This document shows, in pieces, positions 20,126 through 30,462 of a stretch of DNA of 64,000 bases. Source of the stretch: Verrucomicrobiales bacterium (GTDB taxonomy: Bacteria; Verrucomicrobiota; Verrucomicrobiia; Verrucomicrobiales; DEV007). Location: assembly GCA_029213195.1 (NCBI GenBank), contig JARGNI010000005.1, forward strand, positions 1-64,000. Reading direction: 5' to 3'. How positions within the stretch are numbered: position 1 is the first letter of the stretch; every line of letters starts with the position of its first letter. The notes under the pieces are model-generated. The model was not told the DNA's origin. It saw nothing but the letters and a program-made list of their open reading frames with translations, and ran no database searches. Position numbers and translations under genes: made by a program.

Positions 20126-21052
20126 TCAACCAGAATTCCCGGATGCGAGGACGGACCCGCGGGACAGCAGTTCAAGAAACATTTCGTCGAAAGGAGCATC
20201 GGTCCGCCAGCGCTGGTAGTCGACCTGCTGATTGCGACAGCTCTGCTCGATCTCGCTGAGAAAGCGTTCGTAGCGTTTTTCGTATCGCTTGCGATCTCTT
20301 GGGGTGAACCAGAGCCGCCTCTGCTCATTCGTCTCGACATCGACCAGTTCGATCTCCCCCTCCAGGTCCGGTTTCTCTTCCCATGGATGAAAGACCTGGA
20401 TGAAGTGGACCTCGCCTGGCCACGCACAGGCATGACGAATCGCATCCTTGGCCTCGTCGACATCCTGCCCATACAAATCGGAGATCACGAAGATGACTCC
20501 GTATCTTCTGCGGGACGGTTGAAAATCTTCAAAACACCGATGCAAATCAGTCAGCCCTCCGAACTTCAATCCTCTCGCGTAATCGAGAACCCGCTGCAGG
20601 CTGCCCTGCCCCTTCAACGGAGGAGGAGGCTCGCCCACGGTTTCGCCAATCGAGTACAGGCTAACGCGGTGATGTCCGACCAGGCCCATATAAGCCAGAG
20701 CCACCATCAGTTTCAGCGCCGCCTGGCGTTTCTCTGGGAAAGGCTGTTCCATGGATCCACTGGTGTCGACGACGACGTGAACATGGAACTCCTGAATCTC
20801 CTCGTAGAGCCGAATGAAGAGTCGATCAAGACGAGCGTAAAGCCTCCAATCGATCGCTCGGTAGTCATCGCGAGGCGTGTAGTGGCGGAAGTCCTTGAAC
20901 TCACGAGTAAACCCGGTCGCGGGAGTGGATTGAAGCCCTTTCTTCTTCAACTGCTTCCGTTTGCGAAGCCGCAGGAAAAGGGCTCGTAATCGATCGAGGA
21001 ACTCCGGATCAAAGAGCTCTTCCTCGCTGGAATTGGGAGAGGCTTCTGGCAT
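20126..21052 (-). CDS. DUF58 protein (VWA-like)
   Basis: 308 residues with no membrane segment, unlike longer DUF58 proteins. The signature GFTREFKDFRHYTPRDDYR and AIDWRLYARLDRLFIRLYEE is followed by a VWA-like region, VVVDTSGSMEQP, with Asp96 as first metal ligand. DUF58 proteins are found with MoxR ATPases and are thought to be chaperone-delivered adaptors. It lies 5 bases after the TPR/PQQ gene and 6 bases before the BatA-like gene, so these genes are almost certainly co-translated. Confidence 0.92.
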   Translation of the reverse strand: MPEASPNSSEEELFDPEFLDRLRALFLRLRKRKQLKKKGLQSTPATGFTREFKDFRHYTPRDDYRAIDWRLYARLDRLFIRLYEEIQEFHVHVVVDTSGSMEQPFPEKRQAALKLMVALAYMGLVGHHRVSLYSIGETVGEPPPPLKGQGSLQRVLDYARGLKFGGLTDLHRCFEDFQPSRRRYGVIFVISDLYGQDVDEAKDAIRHACAWPGEVHFIQVFHPWEEKPDLEGEIELVDVETNEQRRLWFTPRDRKRYEKRYERFLSEIEQSCRNQQVDYQRWRTDAPFDEMFLELLSRGSVLASGNSG

Positions 21053-21057
21053 CCGAG

Positions 21058-24000
21058 TTATTCTGGGGTCGATGAAGAGGAAGCTCCGGAAACCGGAGGG
21101 CTGCTGATCTTGTCGGGAGCCCGGAGACAGACGAGAAGGTCATCCCGAAACTGGGTGACAAAGAATCCATCACCCAGCACATCGGAAACCGGGCGACAGT
21201 AGCTCGGACTCCCATCGGAGCTGATCCGGGCTTCACCTTGCCACAAGTGGCGCACTGGATCGAGAGAAGGTGCCTCCGCTCGATTCCCCAGGAAGCGGGT
21301 AAGACGCTCGGGAAGAACGGCTGTGCCAATGACATTCCCTGTTCGAGCATTCACGGCTCGAATCCCACGCTCTCCCCGAACCACGAGCTGGTTCCCGACG
21401 AGAGTTGCCCGTAAAGCGCCCCCTCCGATTTCTTCGAAGCTGATCCCAGTGCTACGATCGTGGTAGAAGTCGAGATGCTGCAGCATCCGTCCCTGGAGAA
21501 ACCAGGCATGATTCCCTTGCTGTCCCAGGTAGACGCCATCACCAGGAAGCGATCGAGAAGCCACCGGGAACCGAATCGAAATCCGGCGAACCCGCCCATC
21601 TCCCATCAACCAGAGATACCCATCCGAGAGTCGGCCAAGGGCATCCTCGGAGGTTTCGGTGCGGGCCACCGACCAGAACGAAGCAGGACCAATCAAAGCC
21701 GCGGCTTCCCGGGCCAGGGTATCCGCTCCGATTCCCTTTTCGGCGAGAGTCAGGAAATCCAAGACACGCAACGGTCGCCGAGCAGCGTCCCCTGCTCCCG
21801 CGCCTTGTTGCCAGCTTTCCGAATCCAGCGGCGCGGAAGTCTCCGCAGCCTCTTCCTTGAGAGCAAGCTCCAATTCAGCTCCCAGGGTCCGGCTCTTTCG
21901 AAGTTGGACGGGGAAGGTCAGTGAGACCTTGTCCGAGAAATACCAGAGCGGGCGACCCGTTGCGCCATCGAGCACGGTGGATTCCTCGCCATACGCAAAG
22001 ACAAGTCCACGATCGGCATCGATGCCCGAATTGAGAGAGTGAATTCGAGAAGCGGAGGAATTTCCGGTCGAAGCAGACAACGAAGATTCCCAGAGAAGTT
22101 TTCCACTGCTCCAATCGATTGCCACGATCTCTCCCGACTCCGGTTGGAAGAGGTAGACCCTCTCCGAATCTTTGGTCATGACAACGCCACTCCGAGAGTA
22201 GGTTGAATCGATCGATGGGGCTGATCTAGAGCAAGGAAGCGGGGCTGACCAAAGAAGATTTCCATTCTCGCTCTGAAACGCCTGCAAACTGTCTGCGGAA
22301 AGAAGAGCGACCTGTTTTTCATCGAGAACCCAGTCCTGCACCATCTTGATGCGTTGGGGCCCCGTGGAAGAGGCCAACGCGGAAACTTTGCTTCCGGGAA
22401 GGTCCACGAATAGATTGGGGCGACCCGAGCTCGCCGGGTAGTCGGATGGCATCACGGGCGAGTTGCCCGTCTGTTTCCAGATCAATTTTCCGGTAGCTTG
22501 GTCGACACCGGACAGACCGCCTTGGCTGTCGAGAATCAGGATCCGATCGCCACTGGAACCGAATCGATCGATCTTGGCCCCGCTCTCCGCCTCGAAGGCC
22601 CAGTCCATAACTGCTCCCGAGAAAAGAAAATCGGTTTCTTCCCCTGCGGTGTTTCCAGTCACCTCCTGGTTTCGCAGGAGAAAACGACGCGCTCCTGGAC
22701 GAGAGAGAACCAGTCCGTCGGGAAAGATAATTTCTTCATTCTCAAGTTCGTCGAGCAGTTTCTTGAGACGCCCCACGGAAGCTTCGACCTCTTCGGACCG
22801 CCCCAGGGCCTGCAAAACCATGGCACGAGACCATTCCGTCCACGCTCCGTCGGCAGCCACTTTCGACTCTCGCTCCACCGAGGCGAGAAGAGGCAGGATC
22901 TCTTCGAATCGTTGCGCATTTCCGCTGGAGAAAAGACGAGAGACCGATCGCCAGTGGGAGGCGATCATGTGACGATCCAGTGCCGCGAGAGAATCGGATC
23001 GGAATCCCTCTCCCAATTCGCCGTTACGAAGCTGACGAATCAGAGCCCGAAACTCATTCTCTTGCTTTAGGAGAGCAAGCAAGGTGAGGCGCTTTTCCCA
23101 GGAGAAAAGATCCTCCGGAGAAAGACGATTCACGGCAGCGAGGGCACGCTCGGCCTCCGAAAAATAGCGATACGACAGCAGGACATCGACAGCTTCCTGC
23201 ACCATTCCGACGTCGTTGACGCTCGCGAGATCGAGTCCCAGCAGGAGTTCCTGTGAGAGGTCGATCCGAGAAGCCCGATGATAAACGAGGGCCAATTGCA
23301 GTTCATAGCGAGTTTGCGACTCGGGATCTTCCTTGATGAGAAGCTTGATCTGCTCCTCCACCTCCGCCATCGAATTCGGATCGGATTGCAAGACTCCCAC
23401 AAGAAAATTCCGGAGCCGGATCTGCAGAGCCGAATCGAAATTCCCGGTTTCGAGTTGCTCTCGGACCATCTGAACCACGCGCCCAGCCAGCTGGCGCTGG
23501 CGCCCGATTTCGCAAAGCATCACGAATTTCTCCACCCGATCTTCCGGCCAGTCTCCATCGGTGAAGGAAAACCGAGCACGCTCCATTTCAAAGAATCGAT
23601 CAAGTGATTCGAAGTCCTCGTTTGCCGCCACCGCGGTTTCGAGCCACCTGGCATAACGTTCCGGAGTATCCGCCAGCTCCCTCATCCTCGAGATGAGCCG
23701 ATCCCCATTGACGGAATCGCCGAGTTCCCCAAGGGACTCGATGAGGAGGAGCCCGGAAGCGAAGTCCTCACCATTTGTTGCCAGCGAGGCAGAAAGAATC
23801 TGTTTCGCCTGCACGAAGAAATCGTTTTGGAGAAGAAAATCGGAGAGGTCCAGCACCTCCTCGACCGGGGTGTCCTTCACGACGAGGCTGGGGACGAGTT
23901 CTTCGATCTCCTGATCTCGCTCGAGAGCGAGATAGACCTCTGCAAGTTCCCGCGCAATGCTCAACCGCCCCGGGTTCCGCTTCACAAACCGTTCCAAGTA

Positions 24001-25302
24001 CATCCCCGCCGCCTCGATCCGGTCGATGGAACGAAGATAACGCTGCAGTTCGAGGATGCTGTTGGAAATCACTTCGGGCTCCTGTCCGGCAATGACAGCC
24101 TGAAATTCCTGGGCCGCATCCGCATCCCGCTTGAGGGCATACAACGCTTTGACCAACCGAAAACGAAGGTCGACCCGCTCGGGATCGAGTTCGAGTCGGG
24201 CACTGAGAAACAGCTCCATTGCAGAGGGATCCTGTAGCGACTCCAGCAAGCTCAGGGCACGTCCCTCGACGAGAACGGTCTGAGGCAGGATCGACGCATA
24301 CTCCACGAGAAGCTTCGAAGCCTCACTCTGAAGATCACTCGCGATGAGCAGATCTATGTAGTCCAGGAGGGCTGACTCGTTCTTCGGATCCTTCTCGAAG
24401 GCTTCCCGAAACTCGGTGAGAAGCTTCTCCCGCTCTTCAGCCGAAGCGACAACCGAGAAACGGAGATTCATCACCTCTCTTCGCCGCCAATGATCCGCGG
24501 CCAGCTTGGAAAGAAGCGAATCAAGGATCGCTGCGGAAGCCGCGGCATTCCCGATCTGGAGTTCCGCCTTTGCTCGCAGAATCGACCGCGAGACCGTCCC
24601 TTCTGGATCGAGAGAGCCGGCCGGAATCTTCCCGAGGGCTTCCCGGCTGAGCTCCCAGAACTCATAGCGCTGCATCAGCTTGGCCAGGGCGAGGAGATTC
24701 GGCCCCGTCTGGTCCTCGATCTCGAGGAGTTTGTTCAGTTGGGCCTCGGCCGCCCCCCGAGCCTCCACTCCCTCGGAAATCTGGAGAAGCTCCTCCAGCC
24801 ACTCGCTGCGGCGAGCGGCGCGTTCCTCAAGGTCAATGGCTTTCGAAAGTGCGTCGATCGCCCTCACGTCACCCTTTCCCCGAAGAAACTGATAAAGGAG
24901 ATACTGCAGGGGAGCGAACTCGGGGTGTCGTGGAACGGCGGTGGCTATCAACTCTCCCGCTCCCGGACGCTTCAACTTCTGCAACAAACGGATCAGGACC
25001 GTCTTCGCCCCAGCGTCGTCTGGATATTTCTCGATATGGCTTCGATAGAGCCCGATCAACTCGTCGATCCGCTCCGACTCCGAATAGAGCCGAACCAGGG
25101 AATCCAGGGGAAGAGGCAGGAGCGGATCGTAGTGCAACGCGGTCCGATACTGGAGAGACGTATCAGCGAACTTCTCCGCAGCCATCTCCTGGCCGGAGAG
25201 CGGGAGGGAAAGAAAAAGGATCGCCAGCAAGCCGAGAGTAGCACTCCAGTAGGAATCCCCACGGGAGCGTCTCTGCGACTTCGAATGCGATTTCCGATTC
25301 AT
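21058..25302 (-). CDS. very large secreted TPR plus PQQ beta-propeller protein
   Basis: 1414 residues from ATG 25302 (MNRKSHSKSQ); an in-frame Met 189 bases upstream lies in the MoxR gene and is rejected. A basic start and LGLLAILFLSLPLSG form a signal peptide. Residues of about 40-850 are TPR-like helical repeats (for example LPLDSLVRLYSESERIDELI and IEKYPDDAGAKTVLIRLLQK). The last 500 residues are a PQQ/WD40-type propeller with GDRILILDSQGGLSGVDQAT, GSKVSALASSTGPQ and VYLFQPESGEIVAIDW. It is probably a periplasmic scaffold. Its position inside a MoxR-DUF58 operon suggests it organises the complex or binds its client. It lies 17 bases after moxR. Confidence 0.85.
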   Translation of the reverse strand: MNRKSHSKSQRRSRGDSYWSATLGLLAILFLSLPLSGQEMAAEKFADTSLQYRTALHYDPLLPLPLDSLVRLYSESERIDELIGLYRSHIEKYPDDAGAKTVLIRLLQKLKRPGAGELIATAVPRHPEFAPLQYLLYQFLRGKGDVRAIDALSKAIDLEERAARRSEWLEELLQISEGVEARGAAEAQLNKLLEIEDQTGPNLLALAKLMQRYEFWELSREALGKIPAGSLDPEGTVSRSILRAKAELQIGNAAASAAILDSLLSKLAADHWRRREVMNLRFSVVASAEEREKLLTEFREAFEKDPKNESALLDYIDLLIASDLQSEASKLLVEYASILPQTVLVEGRALSLLESLQDPSAMELFLSARLELDPERVDLRFRLVKALYALKRDADAAQEFQAVIAGQEPEVISNSILELQRYLRSIDRIEAAGMYLERFVKRNPGRLSIARELAEVYLALERDQEIEELVPSLVVKDTPVEEVLDLSDFLLQNDFFVQAKQILSASLATNGEDFASGLLLIESLGELGDSVNGDRLISRMRELADTPERYARWLETAVAANEDFESLDRFFEMERARFSFTDGDWPEDRVEKFVMLCEIGRQRQLAGRVVQMVREQLETGNFDSALQIRLRNFLVGVLQSDPNSMAEVEEQIKLLIKEDPESQTRYELQLALVYHRASRIDLSQELLLGLDLASVNDVGMVQEAVDVLLSYRYFSEAERALAAVNRLSPEDLFSWEKRLTLLALLKQENEFRALIRQLRNGELGEGFRSDSLAALDRHMIASHWRSVSRLFSSGNAQRFEEILPLLASVERESKVAADGAWTEWSRAMVLQALGRSEEVEASVGRLKKLLDELENEEIIFPDGLVLSRPGARRFLLRNQEVTGNTAGEETDFLFSGAVMDWAFEAESGAKIDRFGSSGDRILILDSQGGLSGVDQATGKLIWKQTGNSPVMPSDYPASSGRPNLFVDLPGSKVSALASSTGPQRIKMVQDWVLDEKQVALLSADSLQAFQSENGNLLWSAPLPCSRSAPSIDSTYSRSGVVMTKDSERVYLFQPESGEIVAIDWSSGKLLWESSLSASTGNSSASRIHSLNSGIDADRGLVFAYGEESTVLDGATGRPLWYFSDKVSLTFPVQLRKSRTLGAELELALKEEAAETSAPLDSESWQQGAGAGDAARRPLRVLDFLTLAEKGIGADTLAREAAALIGPASFWSVARTETSEDALGRLSDGYLWLMGDGRVRRISIRFPVASRSLPGDGVYLGQQGNHAWFLQGRMLQHLDFYHDRSTGISFEEIGGGALRATLVGNQLVVRGERGIRAVNARTGNVIGTAVLPERLTRFLGNRAEAPSLDPVRHLWQGEARISSDGSPSYCRPVSDVLGDGFFVTQFRDDLLVCLRAPDKISSPPVSGASSSSTPE

Positions 25303-25319
25303 GCACTTATCTCCGCGCC

Positions 25320-26324
25320 TTAGGCAAATCCCCCAGTAGGGACCGAGTCGATGACTTCCTGCACCAGCCCATCGATATCGACCGATTCGGCCTCTCCCTG
25401 AAAATTCAGGATAACTCGATGTCTCAAAGCTGGGAGAGCCACCCGCCGGACATCCTCGGTCGAGACCGCCGTTCGCCCATCCAAAGCGCAAAGGACGCGA
25501 GCGCCTCGAATGAGGGACTGCATTCCTCGTGGGCTTGCCCCGTAGCTGACATATTCCCCAACCTGATCAATGCCCCCCTCCTGCTCCGGATGGGTCGCGA
25601 GAACGACACGCGCAGCATACTCGGTGACATGATCGGCCACGGGAACTCCAGCGACAATTCCCTGAAACTCGAGGAGCTCCTCCCCGGAAATGACCCGGGA
25701 CAACTCGGGCTGGTCGAAAGCAGAAGTCCGTCTCGAGATTTCAACCAGCGTCTCCTGGTCGGGAAACGGCACTTTAAGTTTGAAAAGGAATCGGTCGGCC
25801 TGGGCCTCGGGAAGCGGATAGGTGCCCTCCATCTCCATGGGATTCTGAGTCGCCATCACGAAGAATGGCTTGGGCAAAGGCATCGTTTCTCCTCCCGAAG
25901 TGACCGCGCCTTCCTGCATCACTTCCAGCAAGGCAGCTTGGGTTTTCGGGGTCGCTCGATTGATCTCATCAACCAGGATCAGGTTTGCAAATACCGGTCC
26001 CTGCTCGAAGTGCATGACGCGACGCCCTTCCTCATTCTCGTTGACGATATGCGTCCCGAGGATGTCTGCAGGCATCAGGTCGGGAGTGCACTGAATACGC
26101 CCCGGAGCGAGCCCCATCGCCTTGGAGAGAGTCTGAACGAGATAGGTCTTCCCGAGTCCCGGCACCCCTTCCAGCAGGATATGCCCCTTGGAAAACACAG
26201 CGACCAGGGTGTTGGTCAGAAGTTCATCGTAGCCGACGATGGCTTTCTGGATTTCGGACTTCATCTCCCCGAATTTCTTCTGAAACCGGTCGAGATTTTC
26301 TTCGAGTTCGCTGTTGTTACTCAT
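25320..26324 (-). CDS. MoxR-type AAA+ ATPase
   Basis: 334 residues, the normal MoxR length. Walker A is GVPGLGKT (53-60), Walker B is LILVDE (115-120), then NRATPKTQAALLEVMQEG, FVMATQNPMEMEGTYPLPEAQADRF with sensor 1, and the lid region GASPRGMQSLIRGARVLCAL. MoxR ATPases act as chaperones that insert cofactors or remodel partners bearing VWA domains. Here the partners are presumably the DUF58 and two VWA membrane proteins downstream. It lies 20 bases after the coiled-coil membrane protein gene. Confidence 0.96.
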   Translation of the reverse strand: MSNNSELEENLDRFQKKFGEMKSEIQKAIVGYDELLTNTLVAVFSKGHILLEGVPGLGKTYLVQTLSKAMGLAPGRIQCTPDLMPADILGTHIVNENEEGRRVMHFEQGPVFANLILVDEINRATPKTQAALLEVMQEGAVTSGGETMPLPKPFFVMATQNPMEMEGTYPLPEAQADRFLFKLKVPFPDQETLVEISRRTSAFDQPELSRVISGEELLEFQGIVAGVPVADHVTEYAARVVLATHPEQEGGIDQVGEYVSYGASPRGMQSLIRGARVLCALDGRTAVSTEDVRRVALPALRHRVILNFQGEAESVDIDGLVQEVIDSVPTGGFA

Positions 26325-26344
26325 GAATAGGAATGGAAAAAAGT

Positions 26345-28312
26345 TTAGGGAGCCGTTTCGCTTTCTTCGAACTGCTTACGGATCGCCGAGAAATACCGGA
26401 TGATATGCTCACGTCGAGAAAGCGGAATGGATTTTCCATCGAGGGCCTGCTCCTCGGCAGAGAGAAACTCGGCGACGATCTCCTGTCTCGACCTCGTCGC
26501 GTTCCCGGCACGAGCCTGGCCTTCCACCGCGCGCACAGAGGACTCCCCATCTTCATTGATCTGAGCAACGACCTCGCCATCCTGGGCTGCCGCGATGGCC
26601 TCGGTTTCGTTATCGATCATCGAAGCGGTGCCCGTGCCAGCCTGATCGCCACCCTGGCCTTGGCTCGCTCCCGGATTTCCTGCAAGGCTCATGCCGGCGC
26701 CTCCATCGCCCTGTTCCCCGGGGGCTTCGCCCGGGATCGGTGCACTGAGAATTCCTCCTTCGCCCTGCCCGTCCTGAGCTTGATCTGAGGCTCCAGTCCC
26801 CTGTCCGCTCGCACCGCTGGGGCCAGAGGGGGGTGCCTCACCAGGCACGGGGGCGGTCAGGGCCATTGAACCCTCACCTTCCTCCGAACCGGAGGGCTCG
26901 GGAGCACCTTCGGCCATTCCCGGCACGGGCGCTTTTTGATCGCTTCCTTCCGGGGCTTCTCCGTTCTGACCTGGCAAAGGGGCCGGTTGTGCCCCGCTGG
27001 AACCCATCTGGGGAGCCAGCATCTTTTGCAGATCCTCGGGAAGGTCTCCCGCCTCGATGGCCTCGAGACCGGACGGCGTGGCCCGCTGCGTGGCACTTTC
27101 GCTCGCGATCTGCTCCATGCGCTCAAGCTCGCTGCCACTGACTTCGGCACCAGCTTCACGAAGGTTCGAGGCAAGCTCTTCGAGTTTTTCCTGTGCCTCA
27201 AGGCGTTCTGCCAGGAATCGAAAGTGACGCGCCAATTCTTCGAACTCCCGAGCCGCAGTCAGCACCTGCCCATCGGAGAGTTTTCGCGAAGCATTGCCAA
27301 ATCGCTCTCCCACAGGTTTTTCCTCATCGATTTCGGTGGCTGCGGCCACGACCTGTTCAAGGGTGGAGGTGAGCCGATCCTGTGTATCCGCAGTGAGCGC
27401 CTCCTGATCGAGAACCCCTTGCAGACGCATCGATTCAGCGGCAGCGGCCTCGGCTTCCTTGTCCTTGATCGTCAAAGCAAGATCGACCGTGTCGGCATGC
27501 TGGGCCATTTCGGCGAGCATCTCTGCAGAAGCCCACTCATCCTGGGAAAGCCCCAGCTTCTCAGCCAGTTTCTCCGCCGATCGAGCCCGGCTCTCCAGCG
27601 ATTCCAGCATTTCACCAGCCGTAAGCCCATCCGCCTCGGCAAGAGACTCAGCGACATCCTCGACTGCCACCCGAAGTTCCTCCAACTCTGCTCGCTCTTC
27701 CTCGGAAAGCGAGTCGCCCCCCTTCATTTTTTCGGCTTCGGCCTGCAATCCCTCTGCCTGTTGAGCAGCGACCTCCTGCATCTTTGGAGTCAGAACCAAC
27801 TCTGATACCTCGGGAGCAACCCGGGCAACAGGAATCAACGCAAGGACAACGACCCCCACCATCACGAGAACGGCCCCGATCATCCTTGGAGAGGTGTAGT
27901 TCTCCGGAAACTGTCGCACCGCCTTCTCCAGACGTGGAACCGAGGAAAGAACGTGTGCTTGTTCCTCACCGGTAGGGGCTTCCTTAACCGCGAACTCCCA
28001 GGCCGAAGAGAACCGATCACGCCATCCCCCACTCTCATCGAGAAGCAGAAGACACTGCAAATTCGTCGGCAGCCCCAAAGCGGCTCGGATCATTCCTGCG
28101 ATGATCCAGAGCGCAAGCAATCCAACCGTTGCTTTCCATTCGCCTCCGCTCCATTCCAGTCCCAACCGCAAAAAAAGGATCATCCCAACCCCAAGAACTC
28201 CAACGATCCAAGCGGTGGCTCGAAGAAACTCGAACAGTTTCGTCTGAAATACCCGTCTTCGGACGGGATTCCAGGCTTTCTCAAACTGATGCTGGTGAAT
28301 GGAGGATTCCAA
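26345..28312 (-). CDS. coiled-coil membrane protein of the MoxR operon (DUF4175-like)
   Basis: 655 residues. There are three membrane segments, at about 31-50 (ATAWIVGVLGVGMILFL), 63-80 and 145-165 (MIGAVLVMVGVVVLALIPV). A long Glu/Ala-rich coiled-coil region follows (about 170-400), then a low-complexity Gly/Pro/Ala/Gln segment (about 410-585) with the recurring phrase PVPGEAP or PIPGEAP. It ends with an acidic helix after SRREHIIRYFSAIRKQFEE. The plan resembles DUF4175-type proteins that precede MoxR genes in Bacteroidota, Planctomycetes and Verrucomicrobia. Function unknown; probably a periplasm-facing scaffold for the cluster. Confidence 0.75.
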   Translation of the reverse strand: MESSIHQHQFEKAWNPVRRRVFQTKLFEFLRATAWIVGVLGVGMILFLRLGLEWSGGEWKATVGLLALWIIAGMIRAALGLPTNLQCLLLLDESGGWRDRFSSAWEFAVKEAPTGEEQAHVLSSVPRLEKAVRQFPENYTSPRMIGAVLVMVGVVVLALIPVARVAPEVSELVLTPKMQEVAAQQAEGLQAEAEKMKGGDSLSEEERAELEELRVAVEDVAESLAEADGLTAGEMLESLESRARSAEKLAEKLGLSQDEWASAEMLAEMAQHADTVDLALTIKDKEAEAAAAESMRLQGVLDQEALTADTQDRLTSTLEQVVAAATEIDEEKPVGERFGNASRKLSDGQVLTAAREFEELARHFRFLAERLEAQEKLEELASNLREAGAEVSGSELERMEQIASESATQRATPSGLEAIEAGDLPEDLQKMLAPQMGSSGAQPAPLPGQNGEAPEGSDQKAPVPGMAEGAPEPSGSEEGEGSMALTAPVPGEAPPSGPSGASGQGTGASDQAQDGQGEGGILSAPIPGEAPGEQGDGGAGMSLAGNPGASQGQGGDQAGTGTASMIDNETEAIAAAQDGEVVAQINEDGESSVRAVEGQARAGNATRSRQEIVAEFLSAEEQALDGKSIPLSRREHIIRYFSAIRKQFEESETAP

Positions 28313-28401
28313 AATATTCGCTGATTTGTTTTCCCACTGGATGGGCCGGGCCGATTGAGGAGCAGGCTAAACCTTGAAGATTGAACTTTGACGGTTCGAC
28401 C

Positions 28402-30462
28402 TCAATTCAATTCTGCCAGGATTCGCTCCAGCCTCCTCTTGACCTCTGGGTCATCGGTGACCTGAAGATGCTTTTTGAGAAAGGGGGCCGCAAGGTAACC
28501 AAATGCGCCCAACTCTCTGGAGGCACTCTCCCGTTCCTCCCACGAATCACTACCGAGCAAAAGCAAAAAACGGTCGATCTCAGACCGAACCTCGTCGGTA
28601 AGTTGGGGGGAAGCCGTCTCGACTCTCTCCAGATCCCGCAGAGGAACTCGCCAGACATTTTCACCAACACGAAACGACAGAACGCTCTGGGTGGAGACCC
28701 CGGAAACCAGGCCACCATCCCACCGGTCGATCTGTATCTTCTTGTCCGCTCCGTTGCTCGAGGAAATCGAGAGAGACCGAATCTGGGCGAACTCGGTATC
28801 GATCGTTGTCTCCCCCGTCTGGACTGAGACAATCGGACTCGTGGGTTCCCCAGCCAGGATCTGATCGCCGAGAAGGTAGAGCAGGGTTCCGGCAGCGCTC
28901 GCGGCACCCCAGCGATCTCGACTCTCAGAAAAGGGAGTAAAAACAGATCGTATCCAATTGGAGTCCAACGAAATACTTCCGAAGCGAACTGATTGAAAAG
29001 CCAGTTCTCCATCTTCAAATCGGCCGAAGCAGCGGGTTCCGTTTTTGAGCTCGATTTCAAGAACGCCACCAGAATGTTGTGTCGCTCCAATCCAGACGAC
29101 ATTCTCCATCGAAGTTTCCAGGAGTCCCCACGCGGTGACAAACCGAAGCTTCTCTTGCACTGGATTCCTGATGGCAATGCGCTCGCCCTGGTAGGTATCA
29201 ATGACCGCGGCGACTTCGTCCCCCCACGGATCCAACTCTTTCTTCTCGGCAAAGACCAGTCGATCAAGGGAAGCCCCATCGATCTCAATCTCACCACCTC
29301 CAGAAGGAACCAGTACTAGCTGATCTGCAGAGATTTCTCCCAACAGGATTTCCCCGTTGCGGAAATAGCTCCGAGTCAGACCCGAGTCTCCCTCCCCCTG
29401 CAGTCCATAGAGTTCATCCGTATCAATTGGCGTCTTACCGAAAAGACTTTTCAATTCCAGTGAACTGGACTCGACTTTCCCAAGAAGACGGGTTTCCCCA
29501 CCGATCAACAACAAGTCCTGTTTCACGGGCTCCACTCCCAACGAAGCTCTTCCCGGCTCGAGTTGAAAGAGAGAACGGCCCATTCCTTCGCTGCCCCCGG
29601 CATTCCGAAGGTACTTTTGCCATTCGGCGGGCAGCTGGTCACCCGCCGTCTTCAGATCATGGGGAGAAAACAATGACAATAGCCGACGCCGTTCGAAACT
29701 TTGCGGGATAACAGTCTGCGCAACTTGATGAAGGAGGATGGCGGTCTCTCCCGGAGCAAGCGTCAGGGCATACTGAAAAGTCATTGCGTAGCGGTTCCTC
29801 GCGGAGATGGTGGGCTTGATCGGCGCATCCTCTTCGGCGAGACTGAAAAGGAAAGCCCTCGTCGACTGGGTCGCCCCCGGCAGGACGATGACCCCACTTT
29901 CCTCGGCCCCCAGGAGAACGGGCTCGGTTCGACCGCGATCGGTCATGAAGGTCTTGTAGTTCCCGGAAAAATTCGAGACCAACGCCACGTTGATCGAAAG
30001 GGTATCCGTCGATCCATTGAAAAACATCTCGGCATACCTCAAGCCACCTGTTTCTCCGAGAATCCGAATTCTTCGCTGCACCTGCAAGCCAGGCAGGGAA
30101 TCAATCGGACGTCCCTGCAACACGATTGCTTCCCCGTCGGCTGTCATCATGGGCTGATAGGCGACAAACTTTTCTCCATTCACTTCCAGGACCAGCCCTG
30201 TGTTCACCATGGTTGTGCCAACACGCCCGATGGAACCGTTCTGCTCCAGGTTCCAGGTATTTCCCCGCCCGTCCGTCCTCACACCGAGAGCACCCGGAAC
30301 GAGACGATGATCCTCCCCGGCCGGATCGGCGGACCATGCCGACTGAATCCCAAAGAGAACCAGGAGCGTCAAGATGCCGAGGCTCCGGAAACTCTCCCGA
30401 ACTGCGGGGCTCGCGTGAGATGGGTCAGGACGATGAAGATCGGTAGGCATAGATTTTCTCAA
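28402..30462 (-). CDS. secreted protein A of a paralogous pair, HEAT-like C-terminus
   Basis: 686 residues from ATG 30462 (MRKSMPTDLH; a second Met at 30450 is possible). A long n-region and LGILTLLVLFGIQSAWSA form a signal peptide. The N-terminal half shares the plan of the upstream gene: a beta-sandwich-like region ending in YALTLAPGETAILLHQVAQ, where the upstream gene has YSLSLVPGETISLLHWVLQ. The middle carries Sm/SHD1-like beta pieces (NGTRCFGRFEDGELAFQS). The C-terminus (SWEERESASRELGAFGYLAA) looks like a HEAT-type repeat seen in many Planctomycetes proteins. Function unknown. The start overlaps the end of its paralogue by 38 bases, indicating coupling. Confidence 0.75.
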   Translation of the reverse strand: MRKSMPTDLHRPDPSHASPAVRESFRSLGILTLLVLFGIQSAWSADPAGEDHRLVPGALGVRTDGRGNTWNLEQNGSIGRVGTTMVNTGLVLEVNGEKFVAYQPMMTADGEAIVLQGRPIDSLPGLQVQRRIRILGETGGLRYAEMFFNGSTDTLSINVALVSNFSGNYKTFMTDRGRTEPVLLGAEESGVIVLPGATQSTRAFLFSLAEEDAPIKPTISARNRYAMTFQYALTLAPGETAILLHQVAQTVIPQSFERRRLLSLFSPHDLKTAGDQLPAEWQKYLRNAGGSEGMGRSLFQLEPGRASLGVEPVKQDLLLIGGETRLLGKVESSSLELKSLFGKTPIDTDELYGLQGEGDSGLTRSYFRNGEILLGEISADQLVLVPSGGGEIEIDGASLDRLVFAEKKELDPWGDEVAAVIDTYQGERIAIRNPVQEKLRFVTAWGLLETSMENVVWIGATQHSGGVLEIELKNGTRCFGRFEDGELAFQSVRFGSISLDSNWIRSVFTPFSESRDRWGAASAAGTLLYLLGDQILAGEPTSPIVSVQTGETTIDTEFAQIRSLSISSSNGADKKIQIDRWDGGLVSGVSTQSVLSFRVGENVWRVPLRDLERVETASPQLTDEVRSEIDRFLLLLGSDSWEERESASRELGAFGYLAAPFLKKHLQVTDDPEVKRRLERILAELN